Below are positions 12,226 to 23,537 of a stretch of 64,000 nt of DNA, piece by piece. The stretch comes from Panulirus ornatus (lineage: Eukaryota > Arthropoda > Malacostraca > Decapoda > Palinuridae), in contig NC_092243.1 of NCBI RefSeq assembly GCF_036320965.1, positions 207,501-271,500 of the forward strand. The letters are read 5' to 3'. The position numbers and the translations under genes were made by a program. The stretch's first letter is position 1. Each line of letters starts with the position of its first letter. The notes beneath the pieces are model-generated. The model searched no databases. It was given only the letters and a program-made list of their open reading frames with translations, and was not told the origin of the DNA.

Positions 12226-13798
12226 AAGCAAATGGATTTGTATGTAGCATTTATGGATCTGGAGAAGGCATATGATAGAGTTGATAGAGATGCTCTTTGG
12301 AAGGTACTAAGAATATATGGTGTGGGAGGCAAGTTGTTAGAAGCAGTGAAAAGTTTTTATCGAGGATGTAAGGCATGTGTACGTGTAGGAAGAGAGGAAA
12401 GTGATTTGGTCCCAGTGAATGTAGGTTTGCGGCAGGGGTGTGTGATGTCCCCATGGTTGTTTAATTTGTTTATGGATGGGGTTGCTAGGGAGGTGAATGC
12501 AAGAGTTTTGGAAAGAGGGGCAAGTATGAAGTCTGTTGGGGATGAGAGAGCTTAGGAAGTGAGCCAGTTGTTGTTCGCTGATGATACAGCGCTGGTGGCT
12601 GATTCATGAGAGAAACTGCAGAAGCTGGTGACTGAGTTTGGTAAAGTGTGTGAAAGAAGAAAGTTAAGAGTAAATGTGAATAAGAGCAAGGTTATTAGGT
12701 ACAGTGCCGTTGAGGGTCAAGTAAATTGGGATGTAAGTTTGAATAGAGAAAAACTGGAGGAAGTAAAGTGTTTTAGATATCTGGGAGTGGATCTGGCAGC
12801 GGATGGAACCTTGGAGGCGGAAGTGAATCATAGGTTGGGGGAGGGGGCGAAAATCCTGGGAGCCTTGAAGAATGTGTGGAAGTCGAGAACATTATCTCGG
12901 AAAGCAAAAATGACTATGTTTGAAGGAATAGTGGTTCCAACAATGTTGTATGGTTGCGAGGCGTGGGCTATGGATAGAGTTGTGCGCAGGAGGATGGATG
13001 TGCTGGAAGTGAGATGTTTTAGGACAATATGTGGTGTGAGGTGGTTTGATCGAGTAAGTAATGTAAGGGTAAGAGAGATGTGTGGAAATAAAAAGAGCGT
13101 GGTTGAGAGAGCAGAAGAGGGTGTTTTGAAATGGTTTGTACACATGGAGAGAATGAGTGAGGAAAGATTGACCAAGAGGATATATGTGTCGGAGGTGGAG
13201 GGAACGAGAAGTGGGAGACCAAATTGGAGGTGGAAAGATGGAGTGAAAAAGATTTTGATTGATCGGGGCCTGAACATGCAGGAGGATGAAAGGCGGGCAA
13301 GGAATAGAGTGAATTGGATCGATGTGGTGTACCGGGGTCGACGTGCTGTCATTGGATTGAATCAGGGTATGTGAAGCGTCTGTTGTAAACCATGGAAAGA
13401 TGTATGGGGCCTGGATGTGGAAAGGGAGCTGTTGTTTCGGGCATTATTGCATGACAGCTAGAGACTGAGTGTGAACGAATGGGGCCTTTGTTGTCTTTTC
13501 CCAGCGCAACCTCGCACACATGAGGGGGGAGGGGGATATTATTCCATGTGTGGCGAGGTGGCGATGGGAATGAATAAAGGCAGACAGTGTGAATTGTGTG
13601 CATGTGTATATATGTATGTGTCTGTGTGTGTGTATATATATGTGTACATTGAGATGTATAGAAATGTATATTTGCGTGTGTGGACGTGTATGTATATATA
13701 TGTGTATGCGGATGGGTTGGACCATTTCTTTCGTCTGTTTCCTTGCGCTACCTCGCAAACGCGGGAGACAGCGACAAAGCAAAATAGAAAAAAAAACA
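12222..13798 (+). mobile_element. RTE-like LINE, 5'-truncated, copy 4
   Basis: Starts inside the reverse transcriptase at EKQMDLYVAFMDLEKAYDRV and ends with the long 3' UTR (13,375-13,798) and an A-rich tail. Stops at 12,553 (TGG to TAG) and near 12,607 (TGT to TGA) break the frame around FADD. From 12,628 to 13,374 the C-terminal frame is open, ending GLNQGM as in the presumed ancestral form (CGA, not TGA, after YRG). Confidence 0.8.
12628..13374 (+). pseudogene. LINE C-terminal domain, open 3' segment
   Basis: About 248 residues from TEFGKVCERRK through CFRYLGVDLAADGT, AMDRVVRRRMDV and GRPNWRWKDGVKKIL to the natural stop. It lacks the catalytic part of the polymerase. The initial ATG is a substitution (CTG in most other copies), so it is not a real start. 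Confidence 0.7.

Positions 13799-13880
<82 letters not shown>
13799..13880. repeat. (TA)n microsatellite
   Basis: Between the tail of LINE copy 4 and the 5' end of a SINE-like repeat. Confidence 0.95.
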
Positions 13881-13886
<6 letters not shown>

Positions 13887-13981
13887 GGGGATAGGGGAGA
13901 AAGAATACTTCCCACGTATTCCCTGCGTGTCGTAGAAGGCGACTAAAAGGGGAGGGAGCGGGGGGCTGGAAATCCTCCCCT

Positions 13982-14015
<34 letters not shown>

Positions 14016-14131
14016 CCAAAAGAAGGAACAGAGAATTGGGCCAGGTGAGGGTATTCCCTCAAGGCCCAGTCCTCTGTTCTTAACGCTACCTCGCTAATGC
14101 GGGAAATGGCGAATAGTTTGAAAGAAAAAAG

Positions 14132-14133
<2 letters not shown>
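13881..14133 (+). mobile_element. SINE-like structured repeat, copy 2
   Basis: Plus-strand copy with a complete 5' end. Possible hairpins by eye: ATCC/GGAT (13,881-13,892), GAATAC/GTATTC (13,903-13,921), GTCG/CGAC (13,929-13,943), GGGGAGG/CCTCCCC (13,949-13,980), GGGCC..TGAGG/CCTCA..GGCCC (14,038-14,067) and CTCGC/GCGGG (14,090-14,103). The internal T-run is unusually long. Confidence 0.75.

Positions 14134-14195
<62 letters not shown>
14134..14195. repeat. (TA)n microsatellite
   Basis: Centre of a tail-to-tail pair of SINE-like copies (13,881-14,440). Confidence 0.95.
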
Positions 14196-14211
<16 letters not shown>

Positions 14212-14440
14212 CTTTTCATACTGTTCGCCATTTCCCGCGTTAGCAAGGTAGCGTTAAGAACAGAGGACTGGACCTTTGAGGGAACATCCTCAGCTGGCCC
14301 CCTTCTCTGTTCCTGCTTTTGGAAAATTAAAAAAAACTGAGAGGGGAGGATTTCCAACCCCCCGCTCCCTTCTCTTTTAGTCGCCTTGTACGACATGCAG
14401 GGAATACGTGGGAAGTATTCTTTCTTCCCTATCCCCAGGG
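14196..14440 (-). mobile_element. SINE-like structured repeat, copy 3
   Basis: Minus-strand partner of copy 2. T-run at 14,196-14,211, full 5' end at 14,440. Confidence 0.75.
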
Positions 14441-14442
<2 letters not shown>

Positions 14443-14519
<77 letters not shown>

Positions 14520-14523
14520 GTGT

Positions 14524-14574
<51 letters not shown>
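14443..14574. repeat. (TA)n followed by (GT)n
   Basis: TA to about 14,515, then GT with a few interruptions. Confidence 0.95.
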
Positions 14575-14575
<1 letters not shown>

Positions 14576-15806
14576 AAGGGGAAGGTTTCCAAGTTAAACT
14601 ATATAGGCAGTTATTAGGTTTTAGATGTATTAAGCTTAAACAGGTTGCATCTCGACTAGTGAGATATCATGAGCAAGTCTGTGTTTATATAGGCAATTGT
14701 GTCGAGGCGAGACGAGGATCGAGCTAGAGAGGATGGAGTGGATTTGAAAAAGTGGAAGAATGCATACCTGGGCCTGAGTCACCCACACCAGGACCTCACT
14801 TACACCTGGGCTGATGTCATTTAGTTAACAGACATGCAATCTCCCCATCTCCTAATATCACTTAACAACACGTAACTAACACAATATGTTCTTAACTGAA
14901 GATTTTCTTGTGGTGAGCGTTATGTGCTAGTCCAGCGTCATGAGAAAATTTTTTTCGTATGTACTCTTAGGTGGACAAGTATCTAATGTACCGGAGGCTA
15001 ATATTTCTCTAAATGACTTGACATAACGCTAGATTCTTGTCAATCACCCTACAACAAAGGAGCCATCACACCACGAGAGGTAACAGTTCTCTTGGTTACT
15101 TTTTTAGTTAGAACAGGGGACATTTAACCTTATCGATATTTACAAAATCTTGGACGTTCAAAGATGAGGATGGCGTCTATTTACTCACTAAGATGAAGGA
15201 TTTTTTTCCTGTATAACTATGAAAATAGGCATTGAAGCAGTACTTAATTTCCTTCAAGTAAGATGAAGACTTTTCTGCTCTCACCCGAATTCTGCTCCAA
15301 AAACAGGAAGCATCACCTTAGATGTATCCCAATATTAGCAAGAAAACAAGAATATTATCCTCACTTGTAGCCTATATCACTGCCAAATTGTAATGCAACC
15401 ACGTCAGAGATGAACTTATGCAGCCTAAGTGTGGAGGGAAATTGCAGTATCCAGCGACTAGACTGATGTAATTGGCGGCCCCTAATGCACAGTGAGGCAG
15501 GGAAGCGTGGAACCTCCCTTCTGCACCTGACCATGGTTTAGTATAAAGGGAAATTACCGAGTCCACTTAACATAAGACACTATACTTTATCATATTACAT
15601 CGTTCGTCGGTCAAACACTAAGGAATACTCACAGATGTTCATAGTTACTCACAAAGTGTGTATAGTTACCACATCCCTTAGCAATACAGTACACAACATT
15701 GGCTGGAGCAATAAATAGGTCTTACACATCAAGTTGTAAGATAGAATGAAGGCGGTAATTACTCGTTGATACTGAATGCTACGTTTGTGAGAGGTATATT
15801 TAGGTC

Positions 15807-15809
<3 letters not shown>
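14575..15809. other. Unassigned DNA
   Basis: No gene, RNA or transposon recognised. Mixed composition, frames short. Confidence 0.5.

Positions 15810-15869
<60 letters not shown>
15810..15869. repeat. (GA)n microsatellite
   Basis: About 30 GA units without interruption. Confidence 0.95.
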
Positions 15870-15870
<1 letters not shown>

Positions 15871-18800
15871 AACTAAGAAAACATGGGCTTAAAGGATATT
15901 AAGAACCTTGAAGACTGGCACTTCAATCCAATATTCAGCACCTGTGGGAATATTTAATGAGGCAGTGCACAACCTTTCCTCACCCCCAGCTCTTTGCTCC
16001 ATATGAGAATATTTGATAAACAGAGGAGAAGGAGGCGGTGGAATGTTGCAGTGAAGTTGTAAGATGAAGGTTATAGAAAAGAGTGGGTAACATGGTGGGT
16101 ATGTAAGAGAGGAGGAACAAAAACGAAAAACTATGCATAACAGCTTAATCATTTGTAGTGGACACATGTAGGACAGACGTGTTGGATGCAGATGACGACC
16201 ATCAGAGAGGATAATCGCAAGTACTGGGAAAGTAATGGACGATGTTGATGAATTCAGATTGAACTTTGTAGTGAACAAAGGTGATAAGCACGCATACCCG
16301 CATACACTTAGGGAATACGTGAAGTACATGTAGGAAAAAGAGGTAACAGGCACACATAAAACAGACAAGTGATGTACTTCACCCTCAAAATACCATATTT
16401 GGCACTTTAGGAAAGCTCATTGATTTCCCTTCTGCAGTTTCTCTGTTGATTTTCCATTGGACCAATACGCTCCGCCGCCTGGGTTGCCTCATCTGGTGCT
16501 GATCCTATAGCGAACGTAGTCGTAGACGGAGTAACTTCTTATCCTGTCAGTCGTAGTGCCCGTATTTCTCCCATCGTAAACGACCTTTTCTCACCCTCTA
16601 ACTCTTGCACCGATTATTCCACTCTATATACTTCAGCTCGTTCCTTCTTCCCTCCTGACTGCTTTTCTTTTTATCATTTAACGTATATATTAGAACTATG
16701 CAGCATTTCCGAATGGGGAGATATACCCTAGTCTACTTCAATAATGCAGAAGCGTGATATAGGTTCATTTATATCTTTCTGTCTCTTCCTCACTTATATT
16801 TCAAAACTACAGTTCAACCCTGCAATAACATGATTTTATTCATCATAACCATACACTCTGCTCTGGGACCCACAGGATGAGCATCATGAAATATGTTCCC
16901 CATCGCGGGTGATGGTATACAGGTGCCGTAATTAGTATTCTTGTGAAGGGTTATTTCATAACCACAGGGGTCTCATTTGCCCCCGTATAGAGTACTGCTT
17001 GCCTATCTAGGGTGGCTCTTTCTTTATCTCTTTCTTAGCCAGTGTTATTGGAAGCTTTTGACGTCATCAGCTCTTCTATAATCACTTTTTTCCAAAACTC
17101 TACTTCCGTCCGCTATGTTGTTGTTGCTCTCTTTCTGTTCTACAGGTATTATTTCGGCGACTGACAACTGCTGCTCCGTATGGTTTCTGTAATGAGACCA
17201 GGCACACAAGGATATGCGTGGAATAAAGGAGCTGGATGATAGTGGGAACAGGTAGCTGATACACATTTGATGACCATGCGGTAGGCACAGGCGATGGATG
17301 CATGCTATGGACACAGATTTTGAATCGAATCGTTGAATAGGGCGGTGGATACAGTACACAAATGGGTGACATAAGTGCTATAATGAACACAGACAGCAGA
17401 CACAAATGGTAAGAACATGTGGTTTCTACAGTTGGTCGACAAAGGTGGTGGACAAAAATAGTGGATGTAACTTTAAGACAGTGACGATTAGGATATAGGA
17501 GGCTTAGATAGATTGTTGACACACTAGGTGGATGATGCAGACGGAGGTAATTCAGAAACCGTAAAAACAGGTTTTGAATACAGATGATTATACAGGTGGA
17601 CGAAATAAGAGGTGGATACAGATGGTGGAGCTTCAGTTGTGAAGTCAGGTGGCAGGGTACTCAGTACAGCTGGATCGTTGCCTCTGAGCAGCTTAGTGAT
17701 GGTCTCTGGCAACCCTGTAAGAGAGTTGCTCTTGAAATGAGGTCCTATTATTCCGAAGTCAAGAGGAGCAGGCAAGAGCGAAGCGTCTCTGAGGTACTTG
17801 GCTCTCTCACCCACACTCCTGTTACTTTTTGTTTTTTTATTCTTAATTCGTCTTCTTCCCTCTTCCTGTCTTTGTTTCCCTATTTTTCACTTTATATGAC
17901 CTGGTGCTCCTATTTGTTTATCTGTTCCTTATCCTTCTTTTATAATTGGCTGCTGTTAATGTTTACCTTCCACATATACTTCCTCTTATCTCCCACATAT
18001 ACTTCCTCTTTCTTACCTTTCCTTTTACATCCCATGGGCATATTTTCCTCCACGCCAAGCTCGCTCCTCCTCTTGCAGTCGCAGGCTTGAACCTTAAGCT
18101 ACAGCTGTACCCGAGATGGTGTGTGGAGAGGCGGGTGAGCATATGCTGGTACGGAATATATACTTGGAGCAGCTATGCCAAGGCTCTCTCTTGTGCCAGC
18201 ATGCCTGGCTTTCAGGAGGCAACACGCGTGCCTGAACCACACTAAAGTGGTGATAAAAGGCTCAGCCGTGTCCTGCTTTCTGTTTCAGCTCGCAGGAAAA
18301 TCTTGAATCGTTGTTGGCAGCAGGTTGTACCTTTTATTGTTTAGCCGGATAAAAATAAGCAGATGAGGAGAAAAGGAATGGAACTCACACACACACAAAA
18401 AAAAAAAGGTTCAGAGAGACAAAGGTTCAGAATACGAGCTAAATCAACGAGACCTCTTCAGTGTGTGAGTGTCGTGGCTTCTTTGTCTCGTCGCCTAACG
18501 TCTTTTCTCGGCACTCTTTGATACTGGAAAACTATTGATGCATAGCTTGCCTCAGATTTTAGAGTTTAGGTTCATATTTAGTCCTCACACATTATTTCAT
18601 ATCAGAAATTAGCTTGTTCCCTTTAAACGCCAGGGTAGATGTTGTGGCATATTATGCTCTTGAGAGTTGATGATCACTAACGATTGCTTCACCTGCGACC
18701 ACGGCGCACCCCTCCTTTCCCAATCTTTCATGTTTGTTGGAGGAATGCTCTTCAACACATAAGTTTTCGGACGATAAGAATGGCATAGTACAGACATGAC

Positions 18801-19125
18801 GCCCAATATCTCGTTCATCAACTGTCAGGCAGTGGTGGTAATTGGAGGGAATGGCCCACACTCCTATACCACCGTCATCACCGCCATGACCCTCGCTGTT
18901 GTACCACCAAGTGCAGGCTGCCTACAACCCGAGTACCGCTGTTCCGCCTACACCCTGACACTGCCGTCCTCCCTCCCCTTACAATGCGGCCTCCACTCTA
19001 CCACCACAGAGGTTTTGGAACCCTCAACACTTTCCTAGAAAACATAAATATAAAAACATTGCGTAGATGATTTTTTTCTTAGCTGAGATGGCACGGGCAA
19101 CTGACCCCCTAATCAAGGCCATCTT
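15870..19125. other. Unassigned DNA
   Basis: Contains frames up to about 160 codons (15,889-16,368 minus; 17,584-18,090 plus), but none shows a domain or a codon pattern that convinces me. 17,400-17,640 has degenerate GGTGGA and ACAGATG words like an old minisatellite. 17,970-18,020 repeats CACATATACTTCCTCTT. Confidence 0.45.
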
Positions 19126-19289
19126 TGTTAGGCCTGGATGTGGATAGGGAGCGGTACGTCAGGCGGTATGTCGCAAAGCGCGAAACGGCGATCAAGTTTA
19201 TGGATGGGGTGGTTAGGGAGGTGACTGCAAGAGTTTTGAAGAGAGGGTTGAGTATGCACTCTGATGGGGATAAGAGGGCCTGAAAAAGT
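19126..19289 (+). mobile_element. Old LINE debris
   Basis: 19,130-19,165 resembles the LINE 3' UTR (GGCCTGGATGTGGA). 19,188-19,282 encodes FMDGVVREV and ARVL, a piece of the LINE reverse transcriptase. The order is scrambled relative to intact copies. Confidence 0.55.
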
Positions 19290-19507
19290 GTGTGGGGTCT
19301 AGTTGTGGATAGGGCATTACGAATATGCAGTCCTGAATTTATTGATGATGTGTTCGAGAAGATATATTCTATTGGAACCAAGATAAAGTATCCTAGATTT
19401 CTCAGTGATAAATCCCGTAAGTTGGCAAAGAAATAATTTTATAGAGTTAAACCCAAACCTCCCCTTGATACCAAGAATTTTTTTTTTCTTTTAGTGATAA
19501 TTATACA

Positions 19508-19915
19508 TTGCTTTCCAGGTTGCTTAAATCCTTTAATGTAGATGAAGCCTTCAGTAGTAGCGATACTATAAAGAATATCTTAATCAAAAACTCGGCAGAA
19601 GATTCTGCGGGCTATGTTTACAGAATTCCTTGTAAAAGTTGTAATATGTTTTATGCTGGGCAGACTGTTAGGGATCTTTATGCTAGACTGAAGAAACATA
19701 GATATAACATAACAGGGTGAGAATCAATTACTTTGTTTAATTATGACCATTGCATTGACTGAAGTAACGCTAATTTAGTTATTAACTGTAACTCTTTTAC
19801 CACGAGAAATATTGAATCTTATCTTATTGAATATAAAAAGAATTGTAACATTGATATTCGTGAAGGTCAATACAAATTGAATAGCTTTGTCGTAGGCAAA
19901 TATTCTATATTTTGA
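19508..19915 (+). pseudogene. GIY-YIG endonuclease domain of a Penelope-like element
   Basis: GIY-YIG nucleases nick DNA for Penelope-like retrotransposition. Here the G-Y-V/Y-A-G motif pair is seen as GYVYRIPC and FYAGQT, followed by RLKKHRYN. The frame stops at 19,718-19,720 (TGA) and continues in a neighbouring frame with HCIDWSNA. Compared with the copy at 61,227-61,505 the residue order is the same. Confidence 0.75.
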
Positions 19916-20075
19916 AACTCCCTTTCCTGTCCACACAAAATTTTATGACAGATATGATACAACACCCGAACACCCATCAACCCAAACACCACCATCCAGT
20001 AACGCTTGTTCACCAATGGCGTCTTAGATACGTCTCTTCCTCGTATATCAACGGATTGTTCTATCTCATTCTTGT

Positions 20076-20122
20076 ATCTCCCCTGACGATGTGATCATTA
20101 CACGTACGTGTACTTGGAAACT
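20076..20122 (+). ncRNA. Decayed hammerhead-like motif (family A)
   Basis: CTGACGA, extra T, GTG/CAC stem II, but GTAC in place of GAAA. The altered core makes activity unlikely. Confidence 0.45.
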
Positions 20123-20244
20123 TAGTGTTTCATTTTTCTCGTGATTATTTGCAGATACTAGCTAGATCACGCGCACCACTGTGACCTCTTGCAATACATA
20201 CAGATATACATTCGTAAATATGTGCATAACGTTCATACATGAGA

Positions 20245-20286
20245 GAGAGAAATAGATAGATAGATAGATAGATATATAGGCAGATA
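20245..20286. repeat. (GATA)n short tract
   Basis: About six GATA units directly before LINE copy 5. Confidence 0.85.
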
Positions 20287-21062
20287 TATGGAAATGAGAT
20301 GTTTTAGGACAATATGTGGTGTGAGGTGGTTTGATCGAGTAAGTAATGTAAGGGTAAGAGAGATGTGTGGAAATAAAAAGAGCGTGGTTGAGAGAGCAGA
20401 AGAGGGTGTTTTGAAATGGTTTGGGCACATGGAGAGAATGAGTGAGGAAAGATTGACCAAGAGGATATATGTGTCGGAGGTGGAGGGAACGAGGAGAAGT
20501 GGGAGACCAAATTGGAGGTGGAAAGATGGAGTGAAAAAGATTTTGAGTGATCGGGGCCTGAACATGCAAGAGGGTGAAAGGAGGGCAAGGAATAGAGTGA
20601 ATTGGATCGATGTGGTATACCGGGGTCGACGTGCTGTCAGTGGATTGAATCAGGGCATGTGAAGCGTCTGGGGTAAACCATGGAAAGTTCCGTGGGGCCT
20701 GGATGTGGAAAGGGAGCTGTTGTTTCGGGCATTATTACATGACAGCTAGAGACTGAGTTTGAACGAATGGGCCTTTGTTGTCTTTTCCTAGCGCTACCTC
20801 TCACACATGAGGGGGAAGGGGGATGTTATTCCATGTGTGGCGAGGTGGCGATGGGAATAAATAAAGGTAGACAGTATGAATTATGTACATGTGTATATAT
20901 GTATATGTCTGTGTGTGTATATATATGTGTACATTGAGGTGTATAGGTGTGTGGACGTGTATATATATACATGTGTATGGGGGTGGGTTGGGCCATTTCT
21001 TTCGTCTGTTTCCTTGCGCTACCTCGCAAACGCGGGAGACAGCGACAAAGCAAAATAAATAA
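20287..21062 (+). mobile_element. RTE-like LINE, strongly 5'-truncated, copy 5
   Basis: Begins at the codons for EMRCFRTICGVRWFDRV. The frame is open from 20,288 to 20,662 and ends GLNQGM. Long 3' UTR follows, with a loss of about 20 bp near 20,945. It has the extra arginine (TRRSGRP) and GTCTGGGG variant of younger copies but keeps CGA, an intermediate state. Confidence 0.8.

Positions 21063-21622
<560 letters not shown>

Positions 21623-21676
<54 letters not shown>
21623..21676. repeat. (TA)n microsatellite
   Basis: Flanks the 3' piece of inverted LINE copy 6. Confidence 0.95.
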
Positions 21677-21679
<3 letters not shown>

Positions 21680-21872
21680 CTTCCACCTCCAATTTGGTCT
21701 CCCACTTTTCGTTCCCTCCACCTCTGACATATATATCGTCTTTGTCAATCTTTCCTCTTTCATTCTCTCCAAGTGTCCAAACAATTTCAATACACCCTCT
21801 TCAGCTCTCTCAACCACACTGTTTTTATTGCCACATATCTCTCTTACCCTTTCATTAATTACTTTCATTACT
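21677..21872 (-). mobile_element. RTE-like LINE copy 6, 3' piece
   Basis: Minus strand, NERVREICGNKNSVVERAEE through GRPNWRWK, then cut at (TA)n. It continues exactly where the plus-strand piece at 21,873-22,673 stops (DRVS then NERV), so both come from one insertion. It lacks the UTR. Confidence 0.7.
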
Positions 21873-22673
21873 TATGTGAGAAATACTTAAAAAAAAGATT
21901 GAATTGTGTGTAGCATTTATGGATCTGGAGAAGGCATATCATAGAGTTGATAGAGATGCTCTGCGAAAGGTATTAAGAGTATGTGGTGTGGGAAGTTAGT
22001 TGCTAGAAGCAGTGAAAAGTTTTTATCGAGGATGTAAGGCATGTGTACGAGTAGGATAAAGGGAAAGTGATTGGATCCCAGTGAATGTCTGTTTGCGGCA
22101 GGGGTGCGTGATGTCTCCATGGTTGTTTATAGATGGGGTTGTTAGGGAGATGAATGCAAGAGTTTTGGAGAGAGGGGTAAGTATGCAGTCTGTTATGGAT
22201 GAGAGAGCTGTTGGTGACTGAGTTTGGTGAAGTATGTGAAAGGATAAAGTTGGTTTGGTGAAGTGTGGAAAGGAGAAAGGCGAGATTAAATGTGAATAAG
22301 AGCAAGATTATTAGGTTCATTAGAGTTGAGGCACAAGTTAATTGGGAGGTAAGTATGAATGGAGAAAACTGAAAGAAGTGAAGTGTTTTAGATATCTTGG
22401 GAGTGGATTTAGCAGCGGATGGAACCATGGAAGCGGAAGTGAGTCACAGGGTGGGGGAGGGGGCGTTGATTCTGGAGCGTTGAAGAATGTGTGGAAGGCG
22501 AGAACGTTATCTCGAAGAGCAAAAATGGGTATGTTTGAAGGAATAGTAGTTCCAACAATGTTATATGATCGCGAGGCATGGGCTGTAGATAGGGATGTGC
22601 GCAGGAGGGTGGATGTGTTGGAAAATGAGATGTTTGAGGACAATGTGTGGTGTGAGGTGGTTTGATCGCGTAA
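21873..22673 (+). mobile_element. RTE-like LINE copy 6, inverted 5' piece
   Basis: Plus strand from the EKYLKK region through FMDLEKAY to FDRVS, with several frameshifts and a deletion that removes the FADD region (around 22,205). More diverged than most copies. Its relation to 21,677-21,872 matches the arrangement left by twin priming. Confidence 0.65.

Positions 22674-22744
<71 letters not shown>
22674..22744. repeat. (TA)n microsatellite
   Basis: Truncates LINE copy 6 at the GTAAGT of the DRVS codons. Confidence 0.95.
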
Positions 22745-22748
<4 letters not shown>

Positions 22749-23211
22749 GTTTAAGGTTTACGATATGAGTTATCGTAAAAATCATTTCATTACTTAATAA
22801 AGTTTTACTGTGGTAATACTTTTTGCGTTGGTTATGAATTACCCATATTACCCAAGCTGTGAATGACTGACAAGCTGATGAATTAATTAAAGACGTAAGT
22901 TAGAATATAACTATTATTTCCTGGAGACTAGTAAATCCTCAGAGTAATAATGACTCAATGAATTACACGTTTTTTCTTGGATAAAGTGAATTGCAATATT
23001 GTGAGAGAGAATTTCGTTTATGCCGTTTACAAGAATTTTGAGTTAATCCGATGATTTGAGAATGTTATTCAACTTTATCGTAGCAAGAAAACTCTTCTGA
23101 CAATTTATGTACAATCAGTCAATGATAGTGCAAATCAGCAGCTAAGATATAAGATTCTATAATGAACGAATTGGCATACTGTCTCTTAAGATATCCTTAA
23201 ATATGTTGTCT

Positions 23212-23214
<3 letters not shown>
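22745..23214. other. Unassigned AT-rich DNA
   Basis: Nothing recognised. Confidence 0.5.

Positions 23215-23254
<40 letters not shown>
23215..23254. repeat. (AC)n microsatellite
   Basis: About 19 AC units beside a tRNA-derived SINE. The second SINE of this type at 57,827-57,962 also abuts (GT)n/(AC)n on the same side. Confidence 0.95.
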
Positions 23255-23257
<3 letters not shown>

Positions 23258-23261
23258 CCTA

Positions 23262-23404
23262 TGTGTAAGTGTTAGCGTTACTGACCATGAGTCAGCAACG
23301 GGAAATTTCCGCATGAGTTCGAATCATGGGCTTGGCAGTCAGCCTACACTCATCCAAGGTGCTTATCCTCCCTTCGGGGCTGGTCGATAAAGGGCAACTG
23401 GCTC
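23262..23404 (+). mobile_element. tRNA-derived SINE, copy 1
   Basis: Pol III B-box-like GAGTTCGAATC at 23,315-23,325, with an A-box-like GTGTTAGCGTTACTGA about 45 bp upstream. A body follows with CTACACTCATCC and CTTCGGGGCTGGTCGATAAA (23,344-23,391). The body matches 57,827-57,962 on the other strand, including TGGTCGATAAA, which shows a family rather than a chance tRNA resemblance. Confidence 0.65.
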
Positions 23405-23465
23405 AAGAACAGTCCTCTGTTCTTGACGCTATCTCGCTAACGCGGGAAATGGCGAATATGTATGA

Positions 23466-23466
<1 letters not shown>
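23405..23466 (+). mobile_element. SINE-like structured repeat, 3' fragment
   Basis: Only the last 55 bp (CAGTCCTCTGTTCTT to ATGGCGAATA) are present, fused to the tRNA-derived SINE. Confidence 0.7.

Positions 23467-23532
<66 letters not shown>
23467..23532. repeat. (TA)n microsatellite
   Basis: Tail-to-tail junction between the SINE-like fragment and LINE copy 7. Confidence 0.95.

Positions 23533-23537
<5 letters not shown>

Larger units (their letters stand above)
19290..20155 (+). mobile_element. Penelope-like element, C-terminal half (family A), copy 3
   Basis: On the plus strand: RALRICSPEFIDDVFEKI and KIKYPRFL (about 19,297-19,410), typical of the stretch before the endonuclease; then the GIY-YIG domain with GYVYRIPCKSCNMFYAGQT (19,508-19,720); then, in another frame, NYDHCIDWSNA and FVVGKYS (19,735-19,915). 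A 3' UTR with a decayed hammerhead-like motif follows. Frameshifts near 19,430 and 19,720 and in-frame stops make it a pseudogene. Confidence 0.8.

Noticed and set aside
15889..16368. 159-codon minus-strand frame as a host gene
   Set aside because: No domain, no repeat in relatives visible, composition like its surroundings; likely chance.
18796..19038. 80-codon plus-strand frame in GC-richer DNA
   Set aside because: No recognisable motif and no splice or promoter support.
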